Numbered from the stretch's first letter, positions 19,560 to 28,852 are shown. The stretch: DNA of 64,000 bases from [Mycobacterium] vasticus (GCF_020181595.1 NZ_CP084028.1:3044863-3108862), one strand, 5' to 3'. Notes: generated from the sequence alone by a model not told the origin. Program-made: numbers and translations.

Positions 19560-21155
19560 TCAGGCCGGTTTGACGGGCTTGACGGCATCGACCGACGGAT
19601 TGATGCCCGCCGGCATGTCGCCGAAGCGGCTCACCACCACCGGAACCCAGACCTGGGCACCGCGCTGGCCACACTCGTCGGTCTCGACCGTGGCGAGCAT
19701 CGCGCCGTGCATGACACCGGGGATGGTCGGCTCCAGCGTCAATTCCTGCATCGTGGTCTGGATGCCCGGCTGACCGCTGGCGCTCACGCACGCGGCATCG
19801 AGCTTCTGCGGCCGAGAATGCCAGGCACCGTCCCGGTACTCCAGAGACATCTCGGAGCGCCCGTCCGGCAGTTTCACCGCTTTGTGGTGATCCTTGATGT
19901 CGAGCATGGTCGCGGTGGCGGTGCACTCGGTGTTGTCGCACGTCGACTTCACTGCCCACCAGCTGCTGACGTTGGGCGGCTGAGGGTTGGGCACGCCGTT
20001 GTACTTCTCCCCGGCCCGGTTGGCGTCCACCCGATAGGTCCCGTCGAATTCCGGAGCCTTGACCGGCGTCGCCACCACGGCGGCCGGAGGAGGAGCACTG
20101 GCGGCAGTGGCGGTTTCGGCCGGGACCCTGCCCAGTACGTGCGGGACGATGGCGGCAACAATGCCCACCGCCACAATGCCGACCGGTATCAGAATCGCCG
20201 GCTGGGCCAACGGGGCCAGGCGGCTCGGCGGGGGCTCGGGAAACGCCTGGCGCGGAATACCGCGCACCATCGTGCTGGCCGCATCCGATGGCTCGTCGGC
20301 ATCCGGGTGGCCGAGTTGCTCCGAGAGCGCCGTCACGAATTCCGAGCAGGTCCGGAACCGTTCGGCGGGATCCTTGGCCAGCGCCGCCGCCATCACGTCG
20401 TCGAACGCCTCCAGATCCGGGCGCCGATCGCTGAGCAGAGGCGGTGGGGTGTTCAGATGATGGCTGATCACGGTTACCGGGTTCTCGTGCTGGAACGGCG
20501 GAACGCCGGTCAGCACATGGAATGCGGTGGCCGCCAGCGAGTACTGGTCGGCGCGCTCGAGGCCTTCGGAGCCCATCAGCTGCTCGGGGGCGGCGTAGGC
20601 GATGGTGCCGATCGCCAGATTGCTCGCGGTCAGCCCGGTGGGGCCGCTGAGCTGCCGCGCGATGCCGAAGTCGGCCAGCACCGCCGTCAGGTCGTCCTCG
20701 CTGCCCTCTTCGGGAAGCGGCACCAGGATGTTGCTGGGCTTGACGTCGCGGTGCACCACCCCCTGGCGGTGCGCGTAGTCGAGCGCGTCGGCGATGTTGG
20801 CCAGGATCGGGAGCGCGATCTCGGCGGGCATGCCGGCCGGGAATCGGCGGCAGATCAGCTCGCCGAGTGTCTCGCCGTCAACGAATTCCATCGCGATCCA
20901 CAGCCGACCGCGGTACTCGCCGCGGTCGTAGACCCCCACGATGTTGGGGTGCACCAGGACCGAGGCGGCCTCGGCCTCGCGCCGGAACCGCTCCTCATAC
21001 TCCTCGTCGGCGCTCAGCGAACGGCGCAGCACCTTCACCGCTTCCAGGCGAGGCAGCCGAGGGTGCTGCGCGAGGTAGACCTTTCCCATCGCGCCCGCAC
21101 CGAGAAGTTTGAGGATGGTGTACTCAGCAAAAACTGAGCCCGCCGCAAGAGCCAT
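19560..21155 (-). CDS. Receptor-type serine/threonine protein kinase
   Basis: A 531-aa Hanks-type kinase. The Gly loop is GAGAMGKV at 19-26, the catalytic Lys 41 in AVKVL, the HRD motif 135-137, the DFG Asp 162 and the APE motif near 189. After a Pro-rich juxtamembrane segment a single TM helix spans about 319-340. The extracellular domain of about 190 aa has several Cys (STCDN, TECTA, DAACV, DECGQ) likely in disulphides, unlike PASTA kinases and closer in layout to PknF/PknJ-type proteins. ATG 21155 gives the normal kinase N-terminus. It diverges from aroA. Confidence 0.88.
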   Translation of the reverse strand: MALAAGSVFAEYTILKLLGAGAMGKVYLAQHPRLPRLEAVKVLRRSLSADEEYEERFRREAEAASVLVHPNIVGVYDRGEYRGRLWIAMEFVDGETLGELICRRFPAGMPAEIALPILANIADALDYAHRQGVVHRDVKPSNILVPLPEEGSEDDLTAVLADFGIARQLSGPTGLTASNLAIGTIAYAAPEQLMGSEGLERADQYSLAATAFHVLTGVPPFQHENPVTVISHHLNTPPPLLSDRRPDLEAFDDVMAAALAKDPAERFRTCSEFVTALSEQLGHPDADEPSDAASTMVRGIPRQAFPEPPPSRLAPLAQPAILIPVGIVAVGIVAAIVPHVLGRVPAETATAASAPPPAAVVATPVKAPEFDGTYRVDANRAGEKYNGVPNPQPPNVSSWWAVKSTCDNTECTATATMLDIKDHHKAVKLPDGRSEMSLEYRDGAWHSRPQKLDAACVSASGQPGIQTTMQELTLEPTIPGVMHGAMLATVETDECGQRGAQVWVPVVVSRFGDMPAGINPSVDAVKPVKPA

Positions 21156-21253
21156 GCCAGCGATGGTAAACACCCCAGGTAAACGGTTGGGTGACGCAAA
21201 GCGGCCAACCGGCAAAGAACCTAGGGGTTGCTGTGAGCACCGGCGCTGGCAGG

Positions 21254-22555
21254 ATGAAACCCGTGACGACTTGGCCGGCGCCGACCACCACCACGCCCGT
21301 CGACGCCTCGGTCGCGGTACCGGGATCGAAGTCCCAGACCAACCGGGCACTGGTATTGGCAGCGCTGGCGGCCGCCCGCGGCGGCGGGGTCTCGACATTG
21401 TCGGGAGCGCTGCGCAGCCGCGACACCGACCTGATGCTCGACGCGTTGCGGGCGCTGGGCCTACGGATCGAGGCATTGGCTCACCAGGTCACGGTCAGCG
21501 GTCGCCTCGACCCGGAGCCCGACACTCGATTGAACTGCGGGCTGGCCGGCACCGTGCTGCGGTTCGTTCCGCCGCTGGCCGCGCTGGGCAGCGGCGCCGT
21601 CACCTTCGACGGCGACGAGCAGGCCCGGACCCGGCCGATGACGCCCCTGCTGGACGCGATGCGCAACCTGGGCATCGCCGTCGACGGGCAGGGCCTGCCG
21701 TTCACGATCCACGGCGCCGGCGCGGTCGCCGGCGGCACCGTGGAGATCGATGCCTCGTCGTCATCGCAGTTCGTCTCCGGACTGCTGCTGACCGCCGCGG
21801 CGTTCGACGCCGGGCTGACCGTGGTGCACACCGGTGCATCGCTGCCGTCGGCGCCGCACATTGCGATGACGGTGGCGATGCTGCGCCAGGCCGGAGTCGG
21901 CGTCGACGACAGCACCGCCAACCGCTGGCAGGTGCTGCCCGGGCCGGCGGCGGCCCGGCACTGGGAGATCGAACCGGACCTGTCGAACGCCACCCCGTTC
22001 CTGGCTGCGGCGGTGGTCACCGGCGGCACCGTGCGCGTGCAGGGGTGGCCGGCGGCCGGGGTGCAGCCGGGCGAGGCCATCACCGACATCTTCGGCAGGA
22101 CCGGAGCCACGGTGCGCCTGACCTCCTCCGGTCTCGAGGTCGCCGGACCGTCGGCCTATCCCGGGTTCGACGTGGATCTGCGTGCGGTGGGTGAACTCGC
22201 CCCGACGGTGGCGGCGCTGGCGGCACTGGCCGAACCGGGATCGGTGTCGCAGCTGCGCGGGATCGCGCATCTGCGCGGCCACGAGACCGACCGGCTGGCG
22301 GCGCTGACCACCGAGATCAACCGGCTCGGCGGCCAGGCCGTCGAGACCCCCGACGGCCTGGTGATCACCGCGGCCCCGCTGCACGGCGGCACCTGGTACT
22401 CCTATGCCGATCACCGGATGGCCACCGCCGGGGCGATCATCGGGCTGCGGGTCCCCGGCGTCGAGGTGGACGACATCGAGACCACCGCCAAGACCCTGCC
22501 CGCCTTCCCCCGGATGTGGGCCGAGATGCTGGCAGCTTCGGGGTCCGGCGCTTGA
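21254..22555 (+). CDS. aroA: 3-phosphoshikimate 1-carboxyvinyltransferase (EPSP synthase)
   Basis: Sixth step of the shikimate pathway: transfers enolpyruvyl from PEP to shikimate-3-phosphate. The 433-aa sequence has [11 protein letters not shown] for substrate binding near residue 20, the [12 protein letters not shown] region, [11 protein letters not shown] and the C-terminal YADHRMA. It is a clear orthologue of M. tuberculosis Rv3227. ATG 21254 is used; GTG 21263 is an alternative three codons later. It is followed after 40 bp by rsgA, as in M. tuberculosis. Confidence 0.97.
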   Translation: MKPVTTWPAPTTTTPVDASVAVPGSKSQTNRALVLAALAAARGGGVSTLSGALRSRDTDLMLDALRALGLRIEALAHQVTVSGRLDPEPDTRLNCGLAGTVLRFVPPLAALGSGAVTFDGDEQARTRPMTPLLDAMRNLGIAVDGQGLPFTIHGAGAVAGGTVEIDASSSSQFVSGLLLTAAAFDAGLTVVHTGASLPSAPHIAMTVAMLRQAGVGVDDSTANRWQVLPGPAAARHWEIEPDLSNATPFLAAAVVTGGTVRVQGWPAAGVQPGEAITDIFGRTGATVRLTSSGLEVAGPSAYPGFDVDLRAVGELAPTVAALAALAEPGSVSQLRGIAHLRGHETDRLAALTTEINRLGGQAVETPDGLVITAAPLHGGTWYSYADHRMATAGAIIGLRVPGVEVDDIETTAKTLPAFPRMWAEMLAASGSGA

Positions 22556-22571
22556 AAGCCGGCGGTTAACG

Positions 22572-22595
22572 AGGCTCGACGGAGGAGAGGCGAAG
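22572..22595 (+). repeat. rsgA translation-initiation module, also present before the PPE pair
   Basis: These 24 bp contain GGAGGAGAGG ending about 5 nt before the TTG start of rsgA. An identical 24-mer lies at 9731-9754 in front of the SHOCT-tailed PPE genes, where nothing obvious is translated from it. Here the function as a ribosome-binding site is clear. Confidence 0.65.
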
Positions 22596-23585
22596 TTGGA
22601 CCGCCGAATCAACACCGGCGACTACGACGAATCCGACGTCAAGGTCCGTTCCGGGCGTGGCTCGCGGCCGCGCACCAAGATCCGTCCCGAGCATGCCGAC
22701 GCGCGATCGGCGATGGTGGTCAGTGTCGACCGGGGCCGCTGGGGATGCGTACTCGATGACTCCCCCGATCAGGTCACCGCGATGCGCGCCCGTGAGCTGG
22801 GCCGCACCCCGATCGTGGTGGGCGATCGTGTCGACGTGGTCGGCGACCTGTCCGGCCGCCCCGACACCCTGGCTCGCATCGTCCGTCGCGGGCCGCGGCG
22901 AACGGTGTTGCGGCGCACCGCCGATGACACCGACCCCACCGAGCGGGTGGTGGTCGCCAACGCCGATCAGCTGCTGATCGTGGTGGCACTGGCCGACCCG
23001 CCGCCGCGCACCGGTCTGGTCGAGCGCACGCTGATCGCCGCGTACGCGGGAGGCCTCAAGCCGATTCTGTGCCTGACCAAGACGGACCTGGCCGACCCGG
23101 GACCGTTCGCCGGTCAGTTCGCCGACCTGGAGCTCACCGTGGTCACCGCGGGCCGGGAAGACCCGCTAGACGCCGTCGCCCCGCTGCTGGAATCTCAGGT
23201 CACGGTGCTACTGGGGCACTCCGGCGTCGGAAAATCCACTTTGGTGAATCGCCTTGTCCCCGAAGCTGATAGGGCGGTCGGGCGGGTAACCGACATCGGA
23301 CGGGGCCGGCACACCTCCACCCAGTCGGTGGCGCTGCGGCTGGCCGGGTCCGGCTGGGTGATCGACACCCCGGGCATCCGCTCGTTCGGCCTGGCCCACA
23401 TCGCACCCGACGACGTGCTGCTGGCGTTCTCCGATCTCGCCGAGTCCATCGGCGAATGCCCGCGCGGCTGCGGACATCTGGGACCGCCCGCCGATCCGGA
23501 GTGCGCCCTGGACACCTTGACCGGCCCGGCGCAGGGCCGGGTCGCAGCAGCGCGCCGGCTGCTCACGGTGCTGCGCGAAAGTTAG
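22596..23585 (+). CDS. rsgA: Ribosome small-subunit-dependent GTPase A
   Basis: Circularly permuted GTPase that acts in late 30S subunit maturation; 329 aa, Rv3228 orthologue. An OB-fold N-terminus is followed by permuted G motifs: G4 TKTDL, G1 GHSGVGKSTL, G3 DTPGIRSFG. The C-terminal zinc-knuckle region reads C-x6/7-C-x-H-type (ECPRGCGHLGPPADPEC). TTG 22596 is taken as start because it follows a strong GGAGGAGAGG and gives the family-like N-terminus MDRRINTGDYDESDV. The 3' end overlaps desA3 tail-to-tail by 4 bp. Confidence 0.95.
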   Translation: MDRRINTGDYDESDVKVRSGRGSRPRTKIRPEHADARSAMVVSVDRGRWGCVLDDSPDQVTAMRARELGRTPIVVGDRVDVVGDLSGRPDTLARIVRRGPRRTVLRRTADDTDPTERVVVANADQLLIVVALADPPPRTGLVERTLIAAYAGGLKPILCLTKTDLADPGPFAGQFADLELTVVTAGREDPLDAVAPLLESQVTVLLGHSGVGKSTLVNRLVPEADRAVGRVTDIGRGRHTSTQSVALRLAGSGWVIDTPGIRSFGLAHIAPDDVLLAFSDLAESIGECPRGCGHLGPPADPECALDTLTGPAQGRVAAARRLLTVLRES

Positions 23586-24838
23586 GCCGCCAGGTCGGTC
23601 TTGTCGCGGCGCCAGCCCCGCACGGCCGCGATCGCGGTCTTGAGCCCGCGCCGGCGACCGGTGGCCGGATCGATGCCGACGAATCCCGGTTCCAGCTCGG
23701 CGAACATCTTCTCGCTTCGGGTCTCGGGGGCGTCATCGGCAGTGTCGGTCAGGAAGCGGTCCGGCAGTGACAGTTTCGCGATGGTGCGCCAGGTTTTGCC
23801 GTACTGCACCAGAAACGGCCCGGTGGTGTAGGGCAGGTCGTACTTGACGCACACCGCACGCACCCGCTCCGCGATCTCCGGGTAGCGGTTGCTCGGCAGA
23901 TCCGGGAACAGGTGGTGTTCGATCTGGTGCGACAGGCTGCCGCTCATGAACCGCATCGGTTGTCCGGCATCGATGTTGGCGCTGCCCAGCAACTGGCGCA
24001 GATACCACTGGCCGCGCGACTCGCCGACCATGTCGGTCTTGGTGAACTTCTCGGCACCGTCCGGGAAGTGGCCGCAGAAGATGATCGCGTTCGACCACAC
24101 GTTGCGGATGATGTTGGCGATCACGTTGGCTTTCAATGTCGAGGAGAACGTCGCACCGGGCGACAGCGAGGTCACCGCCGGGAAGGCCACGTAGTCCTTG
24201 AACACCTGTCGGCCGGCTTTGGCGCCGAACTCCCGAATCCGTACCAGGGTTGCCTGACGGTCGCTACGCCCCTTGAAGATCTTGCCGATCTCCAAGTGCT
24301 GCAACGCGATTCCCCACTCGAAGCCAAGGGCGAGCACCAGGTTGTACACCAGGTTGAATACGTTGAAGCGCTGCCACCGCTGATCCCGGGTCACCCGCAG
24401 CACGCCGTAGCCGACGTCGTCATCCATGCCCAGGATGTTGGTGTACTTGTGGTGGGCGAAGTTGTGGGTGAAGCGCCAGTGCTTGGCCGCGCCCGACATG
24501 TCCCACTCCCAGCTGGTGGAGTGGATCTCCGGGTCATTCATCCAGTCCCACTGACCGTGCAGGACGTTGTGGCTGATCTCCATGTTCTCGACGATCTTGG
24601 CGACCCCGAGGGTCACCATGCCGGCCCAGCGCGCCGAGCGGCGCGAGCTCGCCGCCAGCAGCACCCGGCCGGTCACCTCCAGCGCGCGCTGGGCGGCGAT
24701 GGTGCGGCGGATGTAGCGGGCGTCGCGCTCACCGCGCGACTGTTCGACGTCGCTGCGAATGGCGTCCAGCTCGGCGGCGAGGTTCTCCACGTCGGCGTCG
24801 GTGAGGTGCGCGAACACCTCGACGTCGGTAACCGCCAT
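23582..24838 (-). CDS. desA3: Membrane acyl-CoA delta-9 desaturase DesA3
   Basis: Converts stearoyl-CoA to oleoyl-CoA using O2 and a diiron centre, at the membrane. The 418-aa protein carries the three histidine boxes HNVLHGQWD, HNFAHHKYTN and QIEHHLFPDLP, and two hydrophobic hairpins between them. It is the Rv3229c orthologue. ATG 24838 has AAAGGCGG upstream and conserved sequence begins there. Its electron donor is the adjacent ferredoxin reductase gene. A 24-bp inverted repeat about 50 bp upstream is a likely repressor site. Confidence 0.95.
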   Translation of the reverse strand: MAVTDVEVFAHLTDADVENLAAELDAIRSDVEQSRGERDARYIRRTIAAQRALEVTGRVLLAASSRRSARWAGMVTLGVAKIVENMEISHNVLHGQWDWMNDPEIHSTSWEWDMSGAAKHWRFTHNFAHHKYTNILGMDDDVGYGVLRVTRDQRWQRFNVFNLVYNLVLALGFEWGIALQHLEIGKIFKGRSDRQATLVRIREFGAKAGRQVFKDYVAFPAVTSLSPGATFSSTLKANVIANIIRNVWSNAIIFCGHFPDGAEKFTKTDMVGESRGQWYLRQLLGSANIDAGQPMRFMSGSLSHQIEHHLFPDLPSNRYPEIAERVRAVCVKYDLPYTTGPFLVQYGKTWRTIAKLSLPDRFLTDTADDAPETRSEKMFAELEPGFVGIDPATGRRRGLKTAIAAVRGWRRDKTDLAA

Positions 24839-24890
24839 CAGACCGCCTTTCGGGCTTCGGGTACTTCGATCAACTTTGACCGACACCATC

Positions 24891-24914
24891 GTAACCTACG
24901 CTTCCGTAGGTTAC
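24891..24914 (-). promoter_or_regulatory. Perfect 10-bp-arm inverted repeat, putative operator of desA3
   Basis: GTAACCTACG and CGTAGGTTAC flank a 4-nt centre in the 89-bp gap before desA3. The core AACCTACGGWAGCGTA recurs with 15 of 16 matches at 26086-26101 before the reductase gene, so it behaves like a shared TetR-type operator. There is no T-tract, which argues against a terminator. Confidence 0.65.
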
Positions 24915-24927
24915 CAGCGGGTAACTG

Positions 24928-26082
24928 TCAGACGTCCAGTTGGCAGTCGCCTGCAGCGGTGCACACGCAGGTCTGGATACGGGTGCCCGGCTCGCGGTCT
25001 TCCCCGGTACGCAGGTCCCTGACCTGGCCTTCGGTCAGCTCGACCACACAGGACTGGCAGATCCCCATCCGGCACCCGAACGGCATTGCGACGCCGGCGC
25101 TCTCCCCCGCCTCCAGCAGCGTGGTCGCAGCGTCGGTGACGACGCTCTTGCCGCTGGCGGCGAAGGTGACGGTCCCGCCGCCCCCGGACACCGCCGTGCG
25201 GGCGATCGCGAAGCGCTCGATGTGCAGCCGGTCGGCGATCCCGGCGTCCGCCCAGATCCGCTCGGCGTCGCCCAACATCGCCGTCGGCCCGCAGGCCCAG
25301 GTCACCCGCTCCCGCCAGTCCGGCACCTCGGCATCCAAGGCCTGAATGCCCCCGGGTCCACCGAGCTCCAGCCGGCCCTCGGTGCGGGTGGCCCGCAGCC
25401 GCAGCCGATAACCGGAGTGCTCGCGCGCCAGCGCCGCCAACTCGTCGGCGAACAGCGATTCATCAGCGGTCGGTGCCGAGTGCAGGTGAACGACATCGGT
25501 GACACCGCCCCGGCGAGACAGAGTGCGCAGCATCGACATGATCGGGGTGATACCGGACCCGGCCGTCACGAACAGCATCGCGGCCGGCGGCGGGTCGGGC
25601 AGCACGAATTCGCCGCGCGGCGCGGCCAGCCGGACGATCGTGCCAGGAGCCACACCGTCGACCAGGTGGCTGGACAGGAATCCCTCGGGCATCGCCTTGA
25701 CCGTGATGGCGATGGTGCGCGCCTGGCTGACCGGAGTCGAGGTCAGCGAGTAGGACCGCCAGCGCCAACGGCCGTCGACCTGCAGACCGATGCCGATGTA
25801 CTGGCCGGGCTGATAGTCGAAGTGAAAGCCCCACCCCGGCTTGATGACCAGCGTCGCCGAGTCCGCCGTCTCGCGCCGCACCTCCAGCACCCGGCCGCGC
25901 AGTTCACGCGCCGACCACAGCGGATTGGCCAGCCGCAGATAGTCGTCCGGCAACAGCGGAGTGGTGATCTGTGTTGCGATGCGACGCAACACATTCCACC
26001 CACGATGAAGGTCAGCTCCGACTACGGTCGGTCGCCTGGTGTCGCCGATGCGCGCGGTGATCGCCGAATGTTTCTTACTCAC
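24928..26082 (-). CDS. Ferredoxin-NADP reductase-type oxidoreductase, DesA3 redox partner (Rv3230c-like)
   Basis: A 384-aa flavoprotein with three modules: an FAD-binding barrel ([11 protein letters not shown] near 110, GxxSSHL), an NAD(P) Rossmann half ([13 protein letters not shown]), and a C-terminal plant-type [2Fe-2S] ferredoxin domain with [11 protein letters not shown] and a distant Cys (TCVCTA). It passes electrons from NADPH to the DesA3 diiron site. The GTG start at 26082 abuts an operator-like element, so it may be leaderless or start further in. It is in the Rv3230c position, 89 bp upstream of desA3. Confidence 0.92.
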   Translation of the reverse strand: MSKKHSAITARIGDTRRPTVVGADLHRGWNVLRRIATQITTPLLPDDYLRLANPLWSARELRGRVLEVRRETADSATLVIKPGWGFHFDYQPGQYIGIGLQVDGRWRWRSYSLTSTPVSQARTIAITVKAMPEGFLSSHLVDGVAPGTIVRLAAPRGEFVLPDPPPAAMLFVTAGSGITPIMSMLRTLSRRGGVTDVVHLHSAPTADESLFADELAALAREHSGYRLRLRATRTEGRLELGGPGGIQALDAEVPDWRERVTWACGPTAMLGDAERIWADAGIADRLHIERFAIARTAVSGGGGTVTFAASGKSVVTDAATTLLEAGESAGVAMPFGCRMGICQSCVVELTEGQVRDLRTGEDREPGTRIQTCVCTAAGDCQLDV

Positions 26083-26083
26083 A

Positions 26084-26104
26084 GTGAACCTACGGTAGCG
26101 TAAC
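26084..26104 (-). promoter_or_regulatory. Second copy of the desA3-type operator, before the reductase gene
   Basis: GTGAACCTACGGTAGCGTAAC lies in the 39-bp gap between Rv3231c and the reductase. It shares AACCTACGGWAGCGTA with the element upstream of desA3. Read on the minus strand it contains TACCGT 9 nt before the GTG, so a bound repressor would cover the promoter. Confidence 0.6.
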
Positions 26105-26121
26105 TTCTCGCTCCGCCCGCA

Positions 26122-26640
26122 TCACAGCAGGTCAAGCAGGAACGGCAGCTCCTGGGTGGCATACCAGGCCAGGTCGTGATCCGCGGCGTCGCCGACCGTC
26201 AGCTCGGCGTCCTCGTCGCCGAGGTCGGCGTCGTCGATCACCGCCATCGCCGCCAGCACCGCCGGCTCGGCGGCGGCATTGTCCACGTAGGCCGCGACCA
26301 CATCGCCGATCAGCACCGGCCCGGCCAGCCGGACCACCGCGGCATCCAGGTCGGGACGCACGGTGGCGCCTTCGGCTTCGGCGACCAACACCGCCCGGCG
26401 AGTGGGCAATGCGGTATCCGAGTCGTCGGCGACCCCTGCCGTTTCGGCACCCAACAGCCGCAGCGACGCCAGCGCCGCCTCGGCCAGCGCCACCTCGGCC
26501 AGTTCGTCGTCGTCGCCGTGGGCGTAGGACTCCCGCAACGCCGGCGTCACCGCGAATGCGGTGCCGCTGACCGCCGGCAGTGACCCGTCGGCGACCAACC
26601 GGGCCAGCATGGCCAGCGTCGCGGGTATGTAGACCCTCAC
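26122..26640 (-). CDS. Conserved mycobacterial protein, Rv3231c-like (DUF6912)
   Basis: A 172-aa acidic, Ala-rich cytoplasmic protein with no signal peptide or TM segment. I recognise it only by position and by the N-terminus MRVYIPATLAMLARLV and the C-terminal YATQELPFLLDLL, conserved in actinobacteria. Function unknown. The GTG start overlaps the ppk2 stop by 4 bp (GTGA). It forms an operon with ppk2 and the tgs3-like gene. Confidence 0.82.
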   Translation of the reverse strand: MRVYIPATLAMLARLVADGSLPAVSGTAFAVTPALRESYAHGDDDELAEVALAEAALASLRLLGAETAGVADDSDTALPTRRAVLVAEAEGATVRPDLDAAVVRLAGPVLIGDVVAAYVDNAAAEPAVLAAMAVIDDADLGDEDAELTVGDAADHDLAWYATQELPFLLDLL

Positions 26641-27461
26641 GGCTCACCCAACAGCGTTGCGGCGTAGTCCGGCACATAGCGGTACAGCGCCCGGTCGGGG
26701 CGCTCGTAGTCACCGGTCACGTTCGCGCGGTCCGGCAGATCCACCCGTTCCTGCTTCACCTCGGTGTAGGGAATCGTGGACAGCAGATGCGCGATCATAT
26801 TCAGCCGGGCGTGCTTCTTGATCTCGGACTCCACCACATACCAAGGACTTTCATCGACATCGGTGTGCGCCATCATCTCGTCCCGGGCCCGGGAGTAGGC
26901 GTCCCAGCGGTTCACCGACTCGAGGTCCATCGGCGAGAGCTTCCACCGCCGCAGCGGATCCTTGCGCCGACTGCGGAAACGCCGCAACTGCTCGTCCTGC
27001 GAGACCGAGAACCAATACTTGCGCACCAGGACCCCGTCGTCGATCAGCAGCCTCTCAAAGACCGGAGCCTGCTGCAGGAACAGCGAATGTTCCTCCGGTG
27101 TACAGAAACCCATCACCTTCTCCACCCCGGCCCGGTTATACCAGGACCGGTCGAACAGGGTGATCTCACCGGCGGCCGGCAACTGCGCGACATACCGCTG
27201 GAAATACCACTGCCCGCGTTCACGCTCGCTGGGCGCCGGGAGCGCCGCGATGCGCACCACGCGCGGGTTGAGGCTCTCGGTGATGCGCTTGATCGCACCC
27301 CCCTTGCCGGCGGCGTCACGGCCTTCGAAGAGCACCACGACCCGAGCGCCGGTGCTGCGCACCCATTCCTGAAGCTTGACCAGTTCGATCTGCAGGCGCA
27401 GCAGTTCGCGCTCGTACACCTCGTCGGAGATCTTGTGTTTCGCGTCCCGGTCGCCGGTCAC
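26637..27461 (-). CDS. ppk2: Polyphosphate kinase 2 family protein
   Basis: PPK2-family nucleotide kinase (274 aa) using polyphosphate to phosphorylate GDP/ADP; Rv3232c orthologue. The Walker A-like motif is GRDAAGKGG near residue 48, the Walker B/lid motif DRSWYNRAGVE near 107, and the conserved C-terminal WYVVESEIKKHARLN is present. The GTG start overlaps the stop of the tgs3-like gene (GTGA), so translation is coupled. The three-gene operon links polyphosphate and storage lipid metabolism. Confidence 0.94.
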   Translation of the reverse strand: MTGDRDAKHKISDEVYERELLRLQIELVKLQEWVRSTGARVVVLFEGRDAAGKGGAIKRITESLNPRVVRIAALPAPSERERGQWYFQRYVAQLPAAGEITLFDRSWYNRAGVEKVMGFCTPEEHSLFLQQAPVFERLLIDDGVLVRKYWFSVSQDEQLRRFRSRRKDPLRRWKLSPMDLESVNRWDAYSRARDEMMAHTDVDESPWYVVESEIKKHARLNMIAHLLSTIPYTEVKQERVDLPDRANVTGDYERPDRALYRYVPDYAATLLGEP

Positions 27462-28852
27462 TTCGCCGCCTCCAGCAGTTCGGCCAACGCCTCATCCAAC
27501 AGTGCCGAGACCACCCCGACGTCACTCATCGCCTTGCGGTCGGCGTTGACCCCGTAGTACAGCGTGCCGTTGTAGGACGTCACCCCGATGGCCAACGCCT
27601 TATTGGGCAGCAGCGGCGGAACGTTATAGGTCTCAAGAAGTTTCGCCCCGCACACATACAGCTGCCGCTGGGTTCCCGGTGCGTTGGTGATCAACAGGTT
27701 GAACACCCGCCCGGAGAATCCGGAGAACGCCGTCGCCACCCGAACACCCATCGCGTGCAGCGTGGGCGGGGCGAACCCCGACACGGTCAAGATGGTGCGG
27801 GCGTCGACCAGGCCGGTCGGCGTGGGGTGCGATTCGGTGGCGTAGGCGATCTGCGAGAGCCGGACCACCGGATTGGGTTCTCCGACCGGCAGGTCCACCA
27901 GAAACGGTGTCACCGCTCCGATCGGCTGACCCGCGGTGTCCAACTCATGGTCCGGATGCACCGACAGCGGCGCCATGGCCCGCACCGTCCGGGTGGAGGA
28001 CACCGGCTCGCCGCGGGACAGCAGCCAGTTCCGCAGTGCGCCGGTGATCACCGCGAGCACCACGTCGTTGATGGCGCAGTCGTAACGGGCCCGCACCGTG
28101 CGGTAATCCTCGAGCGAGCCCCGGGCCACCGTGAAGAGCCGGTTCTGCGAGACCTGGGTGTTGAGCGGGCTGCTCGGTGCGGCGCCGCGCACGACGGCCC
28201 GGGCGGTATCGGATACCTTGCGGCCCAACCACATCACTGGGCCGCCGACGGTCGAGCCGACCGCTTTGAGCTGTGCCTGCGGAGCCCCCACCCAGTCCCC
28301 GACCGCGTCCAGAACCAGTTCGACGGCACCGGGCTCGCGCCGGGGCACCCAGATGTCCTCGTCGAACGCCGGTGGGCGCTGCGTCCGGTCGACCAGGACG
28401 TGCGCGAGCGCCGGTGCCGCCATCCCGTTGACCATCGACTGATGCGACTTCACATACAGCGCGACCCGGTTGTCGGCGAGCCCCTCGATCAGATACAGCT
28501 CCCACAGCGGCCGGAACCGATCCAGCGGCTGCTGGGCCAGCTGGGCGATCAGCTCGTGCAACTGCCGGTCGGATCCCGGTGAAGGCACCGCGAGATGCCG
28601 CACGTGATAAGTGATGTCGAAGTCATGGTCGTCGACCCACACCGGCCGCGCCAGGCTCAGCGTGACTTCACGGATCTTCTGCCGGTAGCGCGGCATCTGC
28701 GGCAACCGCTGCTCCACGGTGGCCAGCAGCTTCTCGTAGCCGAGCCCGCCGCGCGGATTGCGCAGCAGATACAGCGACTGCACGTACATCGGCGTCGTCG
28801 TGTTCTCCATCCGGTAGAAGGACGCATCCGTCGCCGACAGTCGATTCACCAT
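27458..28852 (-). CDS. WS/DGAT-family acyltransferase, Tgs3-like, degenerate active-site motif
   Basis: A 464-aa wax ester synthase/diacylglycerol acyltransferase homologue in the position of Rv3234c-Rv3233c (tgs3), which are two genes in M. tuberculosis and one here. The family motif HHxxxDG is replaced by SHQSMVNG near residue 136: the first His and the Asp are changed. The NDVVLA and late SNVPGP-like (TNAPGT) motifs remain. It may therefore be inactive or use an altered mechanism. ATG 28852 follows AGGAGG by 11 nt. Confidence 0.85.
   Translation of the reverse strand: MVNRLSATDASFYRMENTTTPMYVQSLYLLRNPRGGLGYEKLLATVEQRLPQMPRYRQKIREVTLSLARPVWVDDHDFDITYHVRHLAVPSPGSDRQLHELIAQLAQQPLDRFRPLWELYLIEGLADNRVALYVKSHQSMVNGMAAPALAHVLVDRTQRPPAFDEDIWVPRREPGAVELVLDAVGDWVGAPQAQLKAVGSTVGGPVMWLGRKVSDTARAVVRGAAPSSPLNTQVSQNRLFTVARGSLEDYRTVRARYDCAINDVVLAVITGALRNWLLSRGEPVSSTRTVRAMAPLSVHPDHELDTAGQPIGAVTPFLVDLPVGEPNPVVRLSQIAYATESHPTPTGLVDARTILTVSGFAPPTLHAMGVRVATAFSGFSGRVFNLLITNAPGTQRQLYVCGAKLLETYNVPPLLPNKALAIGVTSYNGTLYYGVNADRKAMSDVGVVSALLDEALAELLEAAK

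Noticed and set aside
24891..24914. Inverted repeat before desA3 as a terminator of the reductase gene
   Set aside because: No T-tract follows and the core is duplicated before the reductase gene, which fits an operator better.
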